Positions 34,475 through 44,600 of a stretch of DNA of 64,000 nucleotides are shown here, in pieces. Made by a program: the position numbers and the translations under genes. The stretch is from Stenotrophomonas sp. MMGLT7 (lineage in GTDB: Bacteria; Pseudomonadota; Gammaproteobacteria; Xanthomonadales; Xanthomonadaceae). The notes beneath the pieces are model-generated. The model was not told where the DNA came from. It made no database searches and worked only from the letters and a program-made list of their open reading frames with translations. Location: the NCBI RefSeq assembly GCF_021168555.1, contig NZ_JAJOZS010000002.1, positions 270,291 to 334,290 of the forward strand, in the 5' to 3' direction. Within the stretch, counting starts at the first letter, position 1. Each line of letters opens with the position of its first letter.

Positions 34475-37444
34475 TCACTCGCGCGGGTGCAGCAACTCCT
34501 CGACGCTGAAGGCGCGGCCGTTGGCGATCACCTGGCGCACGTTGGCGGTATTGCCGATGTCCTGCAGGGGATCGCCCTCGATCAGCACGATGTCGGCCAG
34601 CTTGCCGGCCTCCAGCGTGCCGGCGTCCAGCCCCAGCAGCTCGGCCGAGGTCGCGGTGGCCGAACGCAGCGCCTGGAACGGCGTCATCCCGGCATCGACG
34701 TAGGACGCGATCTCCGCATGCAGGTTGATCGCGATCGGCGAGTCGGTACCGGCAGCGATCCTGCCGCCGGCATCGGCGATGGCCTTGATGCCGGCGGCGG
34801 TCCCGGCCATGGAATCCTTCAGCCGCGCCGGCAGCGCGTTGGCGTTGTGCACGGCGTCCTGCGCCCATTGCGGGTACAGCGCCAGTCGCGGGTCGTCGCG
34901 CAACTGCGGGTGCGCCTGCAGGTAGGCGACCAGTGCGCCGAAGTTGGTCGGGGTCAGCGGCCGCCCGGTCCTGCCGAACAGGTCCACCACGTCCTGGTAG
35001 ACCCGCCCCAGCGACGCCTGCTTGGGCGAATAGCCGCGGCGGCTGGTGGCGCCCATGTGCTCGGTGTTGTCGACGCCGACGAAGGCGGCCGGATAGATCT
35101 CGTGCGTGGTCACCGGCACGCCCATCTGCGCATGCGCGAACTCGACCAGGCGGCGCTGCTGCAGGTCCGGCAGGCGCACGTAGCTCTTGAGCAGGTCGTA
35201 GCTGAGCGCGCGCGACCGCGCCAGTTCCTTCTCCAGGTGCGCCGGCCCGGACAGCGCGGTGCCCATCTTGTAGTACACGCGCTGCCATTCCAGCAGGTGC
35301 CCGGTGGCGAAGATGCGTGGGCCGATGCGCACCCCGGCCTCGCTGGCCTCGCGATCCTCCACGCCGTGGTAGGGCTGGTCGCCCGGGTTGCGCATCGTGG
35401 TCACGCCCCAGGCCAGCCAGGCCCGGTGCATCGCCTCGCCGAGGTCGCGCATGGGATGGGCATGGAACTCGATCAGCCCCGGCATCGCGGTCAGCTGCGG
35501 CGCCTCGATCACGCGCGCGGACGCATCGTGGCGGGCCGGATCGTGCGGGCCGATCGACGTGATGCGGTTGCCGTCGACGACGATGTCGACATCGCGCAGC
35601 AACTGCTCCTGCCTGCCGTCGAAGGCGTAGCCGGCATGGATGACGGTGCGGCCCGCGGGCACGGCGAGGGTGTAGTCCAGCTGCAGCGGCACCGGCGTGA
35701 TCGCGCCGGTCTCGATGTCCACCTTCTTGAGGGTGTCGTTGGACTGGAACAGCAGCGTCTTCGAATCGCCCGCCCAGCTGGGCGAATGCGCCATCTCGGA
35801 GGTGACGCTGCGCGGCGGTCCCAGCGGCTCGCCCGCCGGCGACACCGGCCACACCCGCAGCTCGCCCTCGTACACGGCGGCCATCGCGTTGCCGTCGGGC
35901 GACCACACCGGGCCGGCGCCGCCGCGGGTGTCGATGGACAGGTTGGGCACCGGCGCGTACCAGGCCGACTCGCCGCTGCCGTCTGCCTTGATCACGAAGA
36001 CCTGGTTGGTGCCCTCGCGGAAACTCTTCGAATACGGCGAGGACAGCGAGAGCGCCACGCGCTGGCTGTCGCCCGACCAGGTGGGCCGTCCCGGCTGGCC
36101 GAGCGAGGGCTGCAGCCGGGTGAGCCTGCCGCTGGCCACCTCGACCACGCACAGGCCGGCAACGCCCCACATGCCGTCGACGTCGATGAAGGCGATCTTG
36201 TTGCCGTCCGGCGACCACACCGCCTCCAGCGGCTGGGTCGTCATATCGGTCAGCTGCGTGTCCTTGCCGGTCTTCAGGTCGCGGATCCACAGCTGCTGCA
36301 GCCGGCCGCCCTTGTCGGAGGAGTACACCAGCCTGTCGCCGTCCGGCGACCAGGCCGGATCGACTTCCATGTAGCGGTCGTCGGTGAGCTTGCGCGGGGT
36401 GCCGCCGACCGGCATCAGGTACAGGTCGCCCAGGGCGACGAAGGCCACGTTGCGTCCGTCGGGCGAGATCGCCGGCCTGACGATGCCCAGCGCCTTGCGC
36501 GGCGCCTGCGAGTCGAAGTCGCGGCGGGCATGGGGGTAGTCCGGCTTGCGCGCCTGCAAGGTGGCGCTGAACTCCACCGGCTGCGGCGCGCCGCCGACGC
36601 CGGGACGGCGATGGATCCTGCCGTCGGAGACATAGTAGAAATCGCCATCGCGGCCCCACGAGACGCGGAAGGGGAACGCGTTCTCGTCGCCACTGACCGG
36701 CGTGCCGTCGATCTCCAGCCAGCTGCGGCCGTCGCCCTGCACGACGTAGGCCAGTTCGCCGCGCGGCCCCCACGACGGCGCATCGACCTGGCCCCCGGCC
36801 TTGCGCAGCTGCCGCTCCTGGCCGCTGGCCAGCGTCGTCGCCCACAGCGCGGAGACGTCGTCGCGGATGCTCGAATAGGCGATCTGGCGGCCATCGGGCG
36901 ACCAGGTCGGCATGCGGTTCTCGTAGGCGTTGTCGGTCACCTTCTCGAAGGCGCCGGTGGCCAGCTCCAGCGTCCAGATGTTGTAGCTGCTGCTGCCGGG
37001 CGTGCCGCGGTCCGAGGCGAAAGCGATCCGGCGCCCGTCCGGCGACCAGGCCGGATCGCGATCGTCGAACGCGCCCTCGGTCAGCTTCTTCCGCTTGGAG
37101 CCGTCGGGCGAGATCGTCCACAGGTCGTAGCCGCCGTCGCGGAAGGCGAAGTAGGCCAGCGTGCTGCCGTCGGGCGACCACACCGGCTGGCGCGCGTCGT
37201 TGAACAGGTCGGTGATGCGCCGCGCCTTGCCGCCGCCGGCCGGCACGATCCACAGGCTGCCCTGCAGGTCGGTGGCCAGCCACTTGCCGTCGGGCGACAC
37301 CGACACCGACATCGACGTGCCCTCGTGGACCTCGATGTCGATCTCCTGCGCAGCCGGAGCGGCGGCCTGCAGCGTGGACACCGCGGAGGCAGCTGCCAGG
37401 GCGGCGACCAGGGCAAGGATCGGCAGGTGGCGGCAGTACTTCAT
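34475..37444 (-). CDS. Secreted beta-propeller amidohydrolase
   Basis: A 989-residue exported protein. Signal peptide (MKYCRHLPILALVAALAAAS), then a TolB-like WD40/PD40 propeller of at least seven blades marked by repeated WSPDG motifs (residues ~40-590), then an imidazolonepropionase-type amidohydrolase with the metal motif H661-A-H663 in LIEFHAHPMRD. Further ligand positions are likely around THEIYPA and GTDSPI, and the C-terminal GTLEAGKLADIVLIEGDP is diagnostic. Related enzymes are periplasmic dipeptidases/prolidases. It lies downstream of the TonB receptor and two gamma-glutamyltransferases on the same strand, separated from them by a repeat cluster. A role in final peptide cleavage is inferred. 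Confidence 0.88.
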   Translation of the reverse strand: MKYCRHLPILALVAALAAASAVSTLQAAAPAAQEIDIEVHEGTSMSVSVSPDGKWLATDLQGSLWIVPAGGGKARRITDLFNDARQPVWSPDGSTLAYFAFRDGGYDLWTISPDGSKRKKLTEGAFDDRDPAWSPDGRRIAFASDRGTPGSSSYNIWTLELATGAFEKVTDNAYENRMPTWSPDGRQIAYSSIRDDVSALWATTLASGQERQLRKAGGQVDAPSWGPRGELAYVVQGDGRSWLEIDGTPVSGDENAFPFRVSWGRDGDFYYVSDGRIHRRPGVGGAPQPVEFSATLQARKPDYPHARRDFDSQAPRKALGIVRPAISPDGRNVAFVALGDLYLMPVGGTPRKLTDDRYMEVDPAWSPDGDRLVYSSDKGGRLQQLWIRDLKTGKDTQLTDMTTQPLEAVWSPDGNKIAFIDVDGMWGVAGLCVVEVASGRLTRLQPSLGQPGRPTWSGDSQRVALSLSSPYSKSFREGTNQVFVIKADGSGESAWYAPVPNLSIDTRGGAGPVWSPDGNAMAAVYEGELRVWPVSPAGEPLGPPRSVTSEMAHSPSWAGDSKTLLFQSNDTLKKVDIETGAITPVPLQLDYTLAVPAGRTVIHAGYAFDGRQEQLLRDVDIVVDGNRITSIGPHDPARHDASARVIEAPQLTAMPGLIEFHAHPMRDLGEAMHRAWLAWGVTTMRNPGDQPYHGVEDREASEAGVRIGPRIFATGHLLEWQRVYYKMGTALSGPAHLEKELARSRALSYDLLKSYVRLPDLQQRRLVEFAHAQMGVPVTTHEIYPAAFVGVDNTEHMGATSRRGYSPKQASLGRVYQDVVDLFGRTGRPLTPTNFGALVAYLQAHPQLRDDPRLALYPQWAQDAVHNANALPARLKDSMAGTAAGIKAIADAGGRIAAGTDSPIAINLHAEIASYVDAGMTPFQALRSATATSAELLGLDAGTLEAGKLADIVLIEGDPLQDIGNTANVRQVIANGRAFSVEELLHPRE

Positions 37445-37760
37445 CGTTGCGACTCCAAGGAAGAGGACGGGGCGATGGGGCCGATGCTTTCCTTCTCCCG
37501 TTCACGGGAGAAGGTGCCCCGGAGGGGCGGATGAGGGTGCGCTCGGGCGCCTGCGGCGCCCCCCCCATCCGCCTTCGGCACCTTCCCCCGCTTGCGGGGG
37601 AAGGGAAAGAAGACATGCCCCCCGGCTTGCGGGGGAAGGAAAAGAAGGCGCGCCCCCCGCGCGCCGGGCAAGGGAAAGAAGGCGTGCCCCGCTTGCGGGG
37701 GACTGGAAGAAGACACGCCTCCCCGCAAGCAGGGGAAGGATTGTCCCCCCCGCCTTCCCG
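37445..37760. repeat. RIME-like element plus ~34-bp tandem repeats
   Basis: A RIME-like pair (37491-37603; outer palindromes CCTTCTCCCG-TTCA-CGGGAGAAGG and CCCCCGCTTGCGGGGG) runs into four to five degenerate tandem units of 31-35 bp up to about 37744. Each unit has the form CCCCGCTTGCGGGGGAAGG, then AAAGAAG and a G/C-rich joint (ACATG, GCGCG, GCGTG, ACACG). The fill consists of repeats only; no gene is present. It separates the amidohydrolase from the transferase genes and may limit read-through. Confidence 0.85.
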
Positions 37761-39605
37761 CTACCACCCGATCGCATAGCCGGCCCGGCGCGGATCGGCG
37801 CCGGCGCTCATCGTGCCGTGCTCGCCATCGACCAGGATGCCCTGCATGCCGCCGACGCCGGGCGTGTAGGCATCCAGGCGCTCGACCGGGTGCCCCATCG
37901 CCGCCAGCGCATCGCTGACCGCCTGCGGGATGCGCGACTCCATCGCGATCGTCGTGGCCGCGCCGGGGCGGTAGAAGTTGGGCTCGGCATCGATGCGGAT
38001 GCGCGGCGCCTCGATCGCCTGCTGGATGTCCAGCCCGTAGTCGATCACGTTGACGATGCCCTGGAACTGCGTCTGGCCGATGCTCTCGCCGCCCGGCGTG
38101 CCGATCGCCAGCACCAGGCGGCCGTCCTTCATCACCAGGATCGGCGAATTGTTCAGCAGCGGGACCTTGCCCGGCGCCAGCGCGTTGACATTGTCCGCGT
38201 AGGGCGAGGTGGACCCGACCCGCATGCCGTTGTTGAACAGCAGCCCGGTATCGCCCACCACCACCCCGGCACCGAAGCCACCGCCGACGGTCGGCGTGCA
38301 CACCACCGCGTTGCCGTCGCGATCGACGATCGAGAAGCTGGTGGTGTCCGGATCGTCGGCGTATGTCTCGGGCAGGCGTGGGTATGCGCGGCGCGCGGCG
38401 GCCATGGCGACCGCCTGCGGCGGCTGCCCGTGCGCCGGGTAGGCCATCGCCCGGTCCATCGCGATCGAGCGGCGGCGCTGCGCCGCGTACGCCTTGGACA
38501 GCAGTCCGTCCCATGGCACCTGGGTGAAGGCCGGATCGCCGACGTAGTGGTAGATGTCGGCCTTGGCCAGCTTGATGCTCTCGGCGATCAGGTGCAGCGC
38601 CTGCGGGCTCTGGAAACCGAGCGCCTTCAGGTCGTAGCCCTCGATCAGGTTGAGCTGCATCAGCACCTCGATGCCGCCGCGGGTGGCACGCGGATTGGCG
38701 TAGACGTCGTAGCCGCGGTAGGTGGTGTGCAGCGGCGCATCCCAGTGCGGCCGGTAGCCGGCGAGGTCGCGGCGCGACACCAGCCCGCCCTCGCGCGCGA
38801 AGAAGCCGTCGATCTCGCTGGCGATGTCGCCCTCGTAGAAGCGCGCATAGGCCGCCCGCAGCGCCGCCGACCGGTCGGCGCCGGCGGCCAGGGCGCCGCG
38901 CTCGGCCTGCACCAGTTTCTGCAGCGTGGCCGCATACGCCGGCTGCCGGAACAGCTCGCCGACCTGCGGCGGGCGCCCGCCCGGCAGGAACACCGCCGCC
39001 GTGCTCGGAAAGCGCTCGATCTGCGTGCGCTGGCGGACGATGCTGGCCACCAGCGAGCGGTTGGCCGGATGCCCGTCGCGGGCGTAGCGGATCGCCGGCG
39101 CCAGCACCTGCGCCAGCGACAGCCGGCCGTGGCGGTCGAGCAGTTCGATCAGGCCGCCGATCGCGCCCGGCGTGGTCGAGGCGAGCATGCCGTACTCCAG
39201 GTCCTGCTGCGTCATCGCCTGCGGCTTCACCGCCAGCGGCGCGGCGCCGTGCATCGCGAGCGAGTACGCCCTGCCCTCGCCGCGGTCGTAGTACATCGTG
39301 TAGCCGTTGCCGCCGATACCCGAGCTCTGCGGCTCGACCACGTTGAGCGTGGCGGCCACCGCCACCGCGGCATCGGCGGCATTGCCGCCCTCGGCGAGGA
39401 TGCGCGCACCCGCCGCCGAGGCCAGCGGGTTGGCGCTGGTGACCAGCCCCTCCATGCCCGGCACCGGCGGCCGGTAGGTGGCCAGCGCGGCATGCGCGGC
39501 CGAATCGCCGGTGTCCTGCGCCTGTACGCCGCCGCCGACCGCCGCCAGCAGCGCCAGCAAGGCGCCCCATACGACCGCAAGGCATGCCCTGGTCTTCATG
39601 TGCAT
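37761..39605 (-). CDS. Gamma-glutamyltransferase, second copy
   Basis: A 614-residue periplasmic Ntn-hydrolase that removes or transfers gamma-glutamyl groups, for example from glutathione. Signal peptide (MKTRACLAVVWGALLALLAA), heavy-subunit start VTSANPLASAAGARILAEGG, and the autoprocessing nucleophile T421 in DPDTTSFSIVDRDGNAV, followed by the oxyanion/PLSSM-like region NNSPILVMKDGRLVLAIGTPGG. DTTS replaces the TTHFS of E. coli GGT. ATG 39605 lies 2 nt after the upstream GGT stop, so the two are co-translated; ATG 39599 is an alternative. It is only distantly similar to its neighbour, so this is not a recent duplication. Confidence 0.92.
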   Translation of the reverse strand: MHMKTRACLAVVWGALLALLAAVGGGVQAQDTGDSAAHAALATYRPPVPGMEGLVTSANPLASAAGARILAEGGNAADAAVAVAATLNVVEPQSSGIGGNGYTMYYDRGEGRAYSLAMHGAAPLAVKPQAMTQQDLEYGMLASTTPGAIGGLIELLDRHGRLSLAQVLAPAIRYARDGHPANRSLVASIVRQRTQIERFPSTAAVFLPGGRPPQVGELFRQPAYAATLQKLVQAERGALAAGADRSAALRAAYARFYEGDIASEIDGFFAREGGLVSRRDLAGYRPHWDAPLHTTYRGYDVYANPRATRGGIEVLMQLNLIEGYDLKALGFQSPQALHLIAESIKLAKADIYHYVGDPAFTQVPWDGLLSKAYAAQRRRSIAMDRAMAYPAHGQPPQAVAMAAARRAYPRLPETYADDPDTTSFSIVDRDGNAVVCTPTVGGGFGAGVVVGDTGLLFNNGMRVGSTSPYADNVNALAPGKVPLLNNSPILVMKDGRLVLAIGTPGGESIGQTQFQGIVNVIDYGLDIQQAIEAPRIRIDAEPNFYRPGAATTIAMESRIPQAVSDALAAMGHPVERLDAYTPGVGGMQGILVDGEHGTMSAGADPRRAGYAIGW

Positions 39606-39607
39606 GT

Positions 39608-41497
39608 TCAGTACCCGTCGACGAAGCGCGCGCGGCGCGGATCGGCACCGCCTTCCAGGTGGGTGCCTGCCAGTCTTATCACCGAAGGCGCCGAGGCATT
39701 GCTCCACGGCCCGCGCACGGTCACGTCGTGGCCCCTGGCCTTCAGCGCCGCGGCGGTTGCGGCGTCGATGCGGCTTTCCAGGCTCAGGTCGCCGGGCTTG
39801 TACTCGTGGTTGCCGAACGAGGCATACAGCGCGTTGGTCTGGAATCGCGGCGCCTCGACCGCCTGCTGCGGCGTCATGCCGAACACGATCATGTTCAGGA
39901 TGACCTGCAGCATGGCCTGGTCCTGGTTGTCGCCGCCGGGCGTGTTCACCGCGTACACCGGCTGGCCGTCCTTCAGGATCAGGGTGGGGCTGAGGGTGAC
40001 GCGCGGGCGCTTGCCCTTCTGCAGCACGTTGGGGTGCCCGGCCTGGACGACGAAGGACTGCAGCCGCGTACCGAAGGAGATGCCGGTGTCGCCCGCCTTC
40101 ACCGACGGCAGCCAGGCCCCGGAAGGCGTGGCGGAGAACACGTTGCCCTGCGCGTCCACGACCGCCAGGCTGGTGGTGTCCTTCACCTCCAGCGGCGTGC
40201 CGCCCGCGTCCGGCAGCGGGCCGCCGTAGCCACGGATCCGGCCGGGGATCGAACGCAGCATCGCCTTGTCAGGGTCGATCAGCCCGCGCCGCTGCGCGGC
40301 ATAGGCCTTGGACAGCAGCACGCGCTCGGGCACCTTGGCGAACTTCGGGTCGCCGTAGAACGTGTCGCGGTCGGCGAAGGCCAGCTTGGCGGCTTCGGCC
40401 AGGGTGTGCAGGTACTGCGGCGAGTTGTGGCCCATCGCCTGGAGGTCATAGCCTTCCAGGATGTTGAACATCTGCAGCATCACCGGGCCCTGGGTCCAGA
40501 AGCCCGGCTTGACGATCTCGTAGCCGTGGAAGGTGGTGCTGCGCGGGGTGTCGATCTCCGCCGCGAACGCGGCGATGTCGCCGTAGCGCACCAGGCCGCC
40601 GTTGGCCTCGGAGAACTCGCCCATCTTCCTGGCCACTGGGCCGCGGTAGAAATAGTCGCGCACCGCGTCGATGGCGGCTTCGCGTTCGCCACCGGCCTGG
40701 CGTTCGGCCTGCACCATCGCGCGCAGGGTGGCCGCCAGCTGCGGCTGCCGGAAGATGTCGCCCGCGACCGGCAGGCGCCCGGCGGAATCGCCGGTGAAGT
40801 AGCTCCAGGAGTTGGGCCAGCGGCGCAGCATGCCCTCGTCGCGCTTCAGGGTATCGGCCAGCACTTCGGTGACGGGGAAGGCCTCGGCCAGTTCGATCGC
40901 CGGCTGCGCGACCTGCGCGAAGCTCAGCCTGCCGTACTCGCGCAGCGCCAGCAGCGCGCCGTCCACCATGCCCGGCGTGGTGGTGGCCAGGATGCCCTGC
41001 GAGGGAATCGGCGGCCTGCGATCGGCCCGCTCCCACGGCAGCGGCGGGCGACCGGCATAGAACTGCGGCGTCGCCAGCGCCGGCGCGGTGCCGATCCCGG
41101 ACACCACCGCGACCGGCCGGCCCTGCAGCTTGACCAGGATCGGCGCCTCGCCGCCCATGCTGAAGTGGTCCTCCTCGGTGACCGCGCCGGCCAGCATCGC
41201 CGCCACGCCGGCGTCCACCGCGTTGCCGCCCTGGCGCAGGATGCGCAGGCCTGCCTCGGTGACGAAGTTGTTGCCGCCGGCGACCATCGCCTTCATGGTC
41301 CGCACCTGCGGGAACATGGTCCTCTCCGGTGCCGGCGCGCCGCTGCGGACCTGCTCCGGGAAATCGGGCGGCGCCGCGTTCTGCTGGGCCTGCGCCAGGC
41401 CCGGTTCCAGCACCGCCCACGCTCCCAGAGCGGCCAGCAGGGCCATCGTCGTGATCCCGGCGCAGGCGGCACCGGGGCGTGTTGCAGCGTTGACCAT
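39608..41497 (-). CDS. Gamma-glutamyltransferase, first copy
   Basis: A 629-residue exported GGT-family enzyme. N-terminal signal with hydrophobic core (TTMALLAALGAWAVLEPGLA) and mature start QNAAPPDFPEQVRSG. The large-subunit motifs are VTEAGLRILRQGGNAVDA and SQGILATTTPGMVDG. The predicted nucleophile is T441 in VKDTTSLAVVDAQGNV, at the usual autocleavage position, and TLILKDGQPVYAVNTPGGDNQ lies in the small subunit. It follows the TonB receptor gene by 108 bp and precedes the second GGT by 2 nt. ATG 41497 starts the signal peptide; an earlier in-frame ATG at 41599 adds a basic, unlikely extension. The substrate may be a gamma-glutamyl peptide or cephalosporin-like amide. Confidence 0.9.
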   Translation of the reverse strand: MVNAATRPGAACAGITTMALLAALGAWAVLEPGLAQAQQNAAPPDFPEQVRSGAPAPERTMFPQVRTMKAMVAGGNNFVTEAGLRILRQGGNAVDAGVAAMLAGAVTEEDHFSMGGEAPILVKLQGRPVAVVSGIGTAPALATPQFYAGRPPLPWERADRRPPIPSQGILATTTPGMVDGALLALREYGRLSFAQVAQPAIELAEAFPVTEVLADTLKRDEGMLRRWPNSWSYFTGDSAGRLPVAGDIFRQPQLAATLRAMVQAERQAGGEREAAIDAVRDYFYRGPVARKMGEFSEANGGLVRYGDIAAFAAEIDTPRSTTFHGYEIVKPGFWTQGPVMLQMFNILEGYDLQAMGHNSPQYLHTLAEAAKLAFADRDTFYGDPKFAKVPERVLLSKAYAAQRRGLIDPDKAMLRSIPGRIRGYGGPLPDAGGTPLEVKDTTSLAVVDAQGNVFSATPSGAWLPSVKAGDTGISFGTRLQSFVVQAGHPNVLQKGKRPRVTLSPTLILKDGQPVYAVNTPGGDNQDQAMLQVILNMIVFGMTPQQAVEAPRFQTNALYASFGNHEYKPGDLSLESRIDAATAAALKARGHDVTVRGPWSNASAPSVIRLAGTHLEGGADPRRARFVDGY

Positions 41498-41605
41498 GCG
41501 AATCGATTCCCGGCAGGCGGATGCGAAAGGATGCCGCCGTCGCGGACCGGTGCGGCCGGCGCGACGACGACTCTGGAACCCTGGCGCGCCCTGGGACACG
41601 GGCGA

Positions 41606-44600
41606 TCACCAGGTCTTCTGGACGCTTACGTAATAGTAGGCCCCGTACGGCTCGTACAGGCTGGCCAGGTAGACGCCGCTGGCGTTGAGCGGCGGGTCCT
41701 TGTCGAACAGGTTGCGCGCCCCGGCCTCCACCGAGAATCCGTTGAGGAAATCGCCGGTGAAATCGCGCTTGACCGACAGGTTCCAGCGCTGCGTGGACGG
41801 CACCACGAAATCGCTAGCGTCGCCGTACAGGCCGTACACCACGCTGTCGGTGTACTGGTTGCGCACCCGCACGGTCCAGTCGTCGTACTGCCACACCAGG
41901 GTGGCGGTGGCCTTCCACTCCGGCTTGACCCCGACGTTGCCGCTGTACATGCCGACCAGGTTGCTGGCACCGATGGCCGAGATCATCAGGTTCAACAAGC
42001 CGGCATCGATCGCCGACTGCACCAGCGCCTCCTCGGTGGTCGGCTGCTGCGAGTAGCTCTTCAGCCGCGCGGCATTCAGCAGCAGCGAGAAATCGCCCCA
42101 GGCGGTGTCGCGCAGGCGCCAGCTGAAGCTGTAGTCCACGCCCTCGGCATTGAGCGCGTTCATGTTGGTGTAGGTGGCGGCGACGTAGTCCACCTCGCCC
42201 ACCGGCTCCAGGCCGGAACCGGCGAACTGGTCGATGTCGGCCTGGGTGGGGGCCAGGCGCACCACGTTCGGGTTGGAGCTTCCCTCGACCACGCGCAGAT
42301 AGGCGTCGTAGTACAGCGCGTTCTGGTCGTTGAGCATGCCGATCGGGTTCTCGATCTCGATCTTCCACCAGTCCACGCCGAAGCTGAACTTGCCGAACCG
42401 CTCCGGGATGAAGGCCGGCTCGAACATGAAGCCGAACGAGGAATTCTTCGACAGTTCCGGCTTCAGGTTCTGGTTGCCGGTGCGCACCGAGCGGATGGCG
42501 TAGTTCTGGCTCGTGCCGGTGCCCGGCAGCGCGTTGGCCGCATCGCAGTCCAGGTAGTTGGCATAGGCCCCGCTCGCGGCCAGGGCCGAGCAGCGCACCG
42601 CGTCGTCATAGCCATTGAAGCGGTACAGCACCGAGGAATTCACCAGTTCCAGGTTCGGCGCCTTGAAGCCTTCGGATATCGAGCCGCGCAGCAGCAGGCT
42701 GTCGAACACCTTCCATGCCAGCGCCAGCTTCGGCTTGGCCACGTCGCCGACATCGGAATAGTCCTCGTAGCGACCGGCCAGCTGGACATCCAGCGACTGC
42801 ACCAGCGGGATGCCCTGCCCGGCCGACACCAGCGGCACGGCCACCTCGACGAAGGCGGACTTGACGTTGCGGTTGCCGTACGAATCGGGCGTGGAGCTGT
42901 GGCCGAAGAAATTGCTGTCGTACACGGTGCCGGTGTACCAGTCGGTGTACGTGTAGGTGCCGTCGATGATCGGATCGCGGTTGTCGCGCAGCGATTCGTA
43001 GCGGTACTCCACCCCGGCGGCCAGGCCGATGTCGCCGGCATACCAGGAGAACAGGTCGGGGCGGTTGATCTTGAAATCCCACAGCGCCAGCTCCGCGGTG
43101 GTCTTGCGATGGGTATGGACCATGAAGCTGGACGGGTCGCTGGGCGTGCTGTCGCCGGTCGCGGTGCCGCCGCCGTTGAACGGATCGTAGCTGCCGTCGT
43201 TGATCGCGGCGACGAACTTGCTCACGTCCACGCCGACCATGTCGTCGTCGGCATACGACTTGGACCACAGCAGCGCCGTTTCCCAGTTCCAGCCGCCGCC
43301 GGTCCAGCCGCGCAGGCCGACCAGCGCGCGCGCCTGGTAGTTGTCCACCCGCACCGGGCGGATGCCGCCGTCGGCGAACAGGTAGTTGGAGATGCTGATG
43401 GCGTCGGCGCCGTCGGCCAGCGCCGCCGGCACGGTGGCGACGGAGGCGTCGATGTAGGTCGGCTGGGTGGTGCTGGTGCTGGCCGGGCCGATCCACGATT
43501 CGGAGCGCGCCTGGTAGTAGCCCAGCTCGCCGAACAGCTGCACGCTGTCGGTCAGGTCGAAGCGCGCGTTGCCGAAGAAGCTGCCACGGTCGATTTCCGG
43601 CGACAGGGTCACGCCGGGGACGGCGTTGGGATCGGCCAGCACCGCCGGCGTCGCGCCGGTGACCACCTGGCCGTTGGCGCCGATGGTGTAGTAGCCGCCG
43701 CTGCTGCCGACGTCGCTGTATTTCTGGAAGCGGCCGTAAGGGGTCACGGTGCTCAGGCCGCTGTCGCTGCCGCCGGGGACCAGCGTGCCGTCCGCGCGCC
43801 GGGTGAGGCCGGACGTGGCGGTGTACCACTGGTCGCTGTTGTACTGCGCCGAGCGGTGCGCGAACCCGTACATGAGCGAGACGTTGCCGCGGCCGCCGGC
43901 GAAGTCCCTGCCGAAGTAGCCGTTGAGCTGGTAGTCCTCGCGATGGCTCCCGGACACGGTGCCGTACTCGACCTGCACGCCGCCGCCATCGGGCAGGTTC
44001 TGCCGGGTGACCACGTCCACCACGCCGGCGATGGCATCGGAGCCGTAGATGGCCGCCGCGCCGTCGAGCAGCATGTCCATGCGTTCCAGGCCGAACATCG
44101 GGATGGCGTTGGAGTTGTAGGTGGTGGTGGAGATCGCGCCGTCCACCGTGGCGGTGGTCGGGTGGATCACGCTGCGGCGTCCGTTGATCAGCAGCAGGGT
44201 GTTGGAGGCGCCGACGCTGCGCAGGCTGATCGAGCCGATGTCGCCGCGCGCGGCGTTGCTGTTGCCGCCGCCCAGCCAGGTCGGGTTCCAGGTGACATCG
44301 CCCATCTGCGGCAGGCTGCGGATCAGCTCGTTGCCGTCGGTGGCGCCGGTGGCGGCGATCTGTTCGGAATCCAGCGAGATCACCGGCAGGGCCATCTGCG
44401 CGCCGCCACCGGCGATCTGCGAACCGACCACGGAGACCGCGTCGAGCTGCTTGGGCGTGGCGGCCCCGTCTGCCGGCGGCGGCGTGGTGCGCGCGTCCTG
44501 CGCCTCGGCCACTGGCGGCAGTGCCCCCGCCAGGACCAGGGCCAGCAGGCGCGGCGGCCCGCCGCGGCGGTATGAAGTGGCGGCTTGACGTCCTGCACCC

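Noticed and set aside
33573..37616. Single 1347-codon minus-strand open frame joining the GNAT and amidohydrolase regions
   Set aside because: Its C-terminal part is the GNAT protein, but the rest is an out-of-frame reading of the amidohydrolase gene; it is not a fusion.
37587..37744. CRISPR array
   Set aside because: The repeated units are contiguous and degenerate, with no unique spacers and no cas genes; they are amplified palindromic repeats.
37495..37779. Small open frames in the repeat cluster (both strands)
   Set aside because: They are made of the repeat units (Gly/Lys/Pro/Arg-rich) and have no ribosome-binding site or homology.
39584..44575. A 1663-codon plus-strand open frame across the TonB receptor and GGT genes
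   Set aside because: The minus strand has perfect matches to known families with signal peptides; the plus frame has none and extends over several minus genes.
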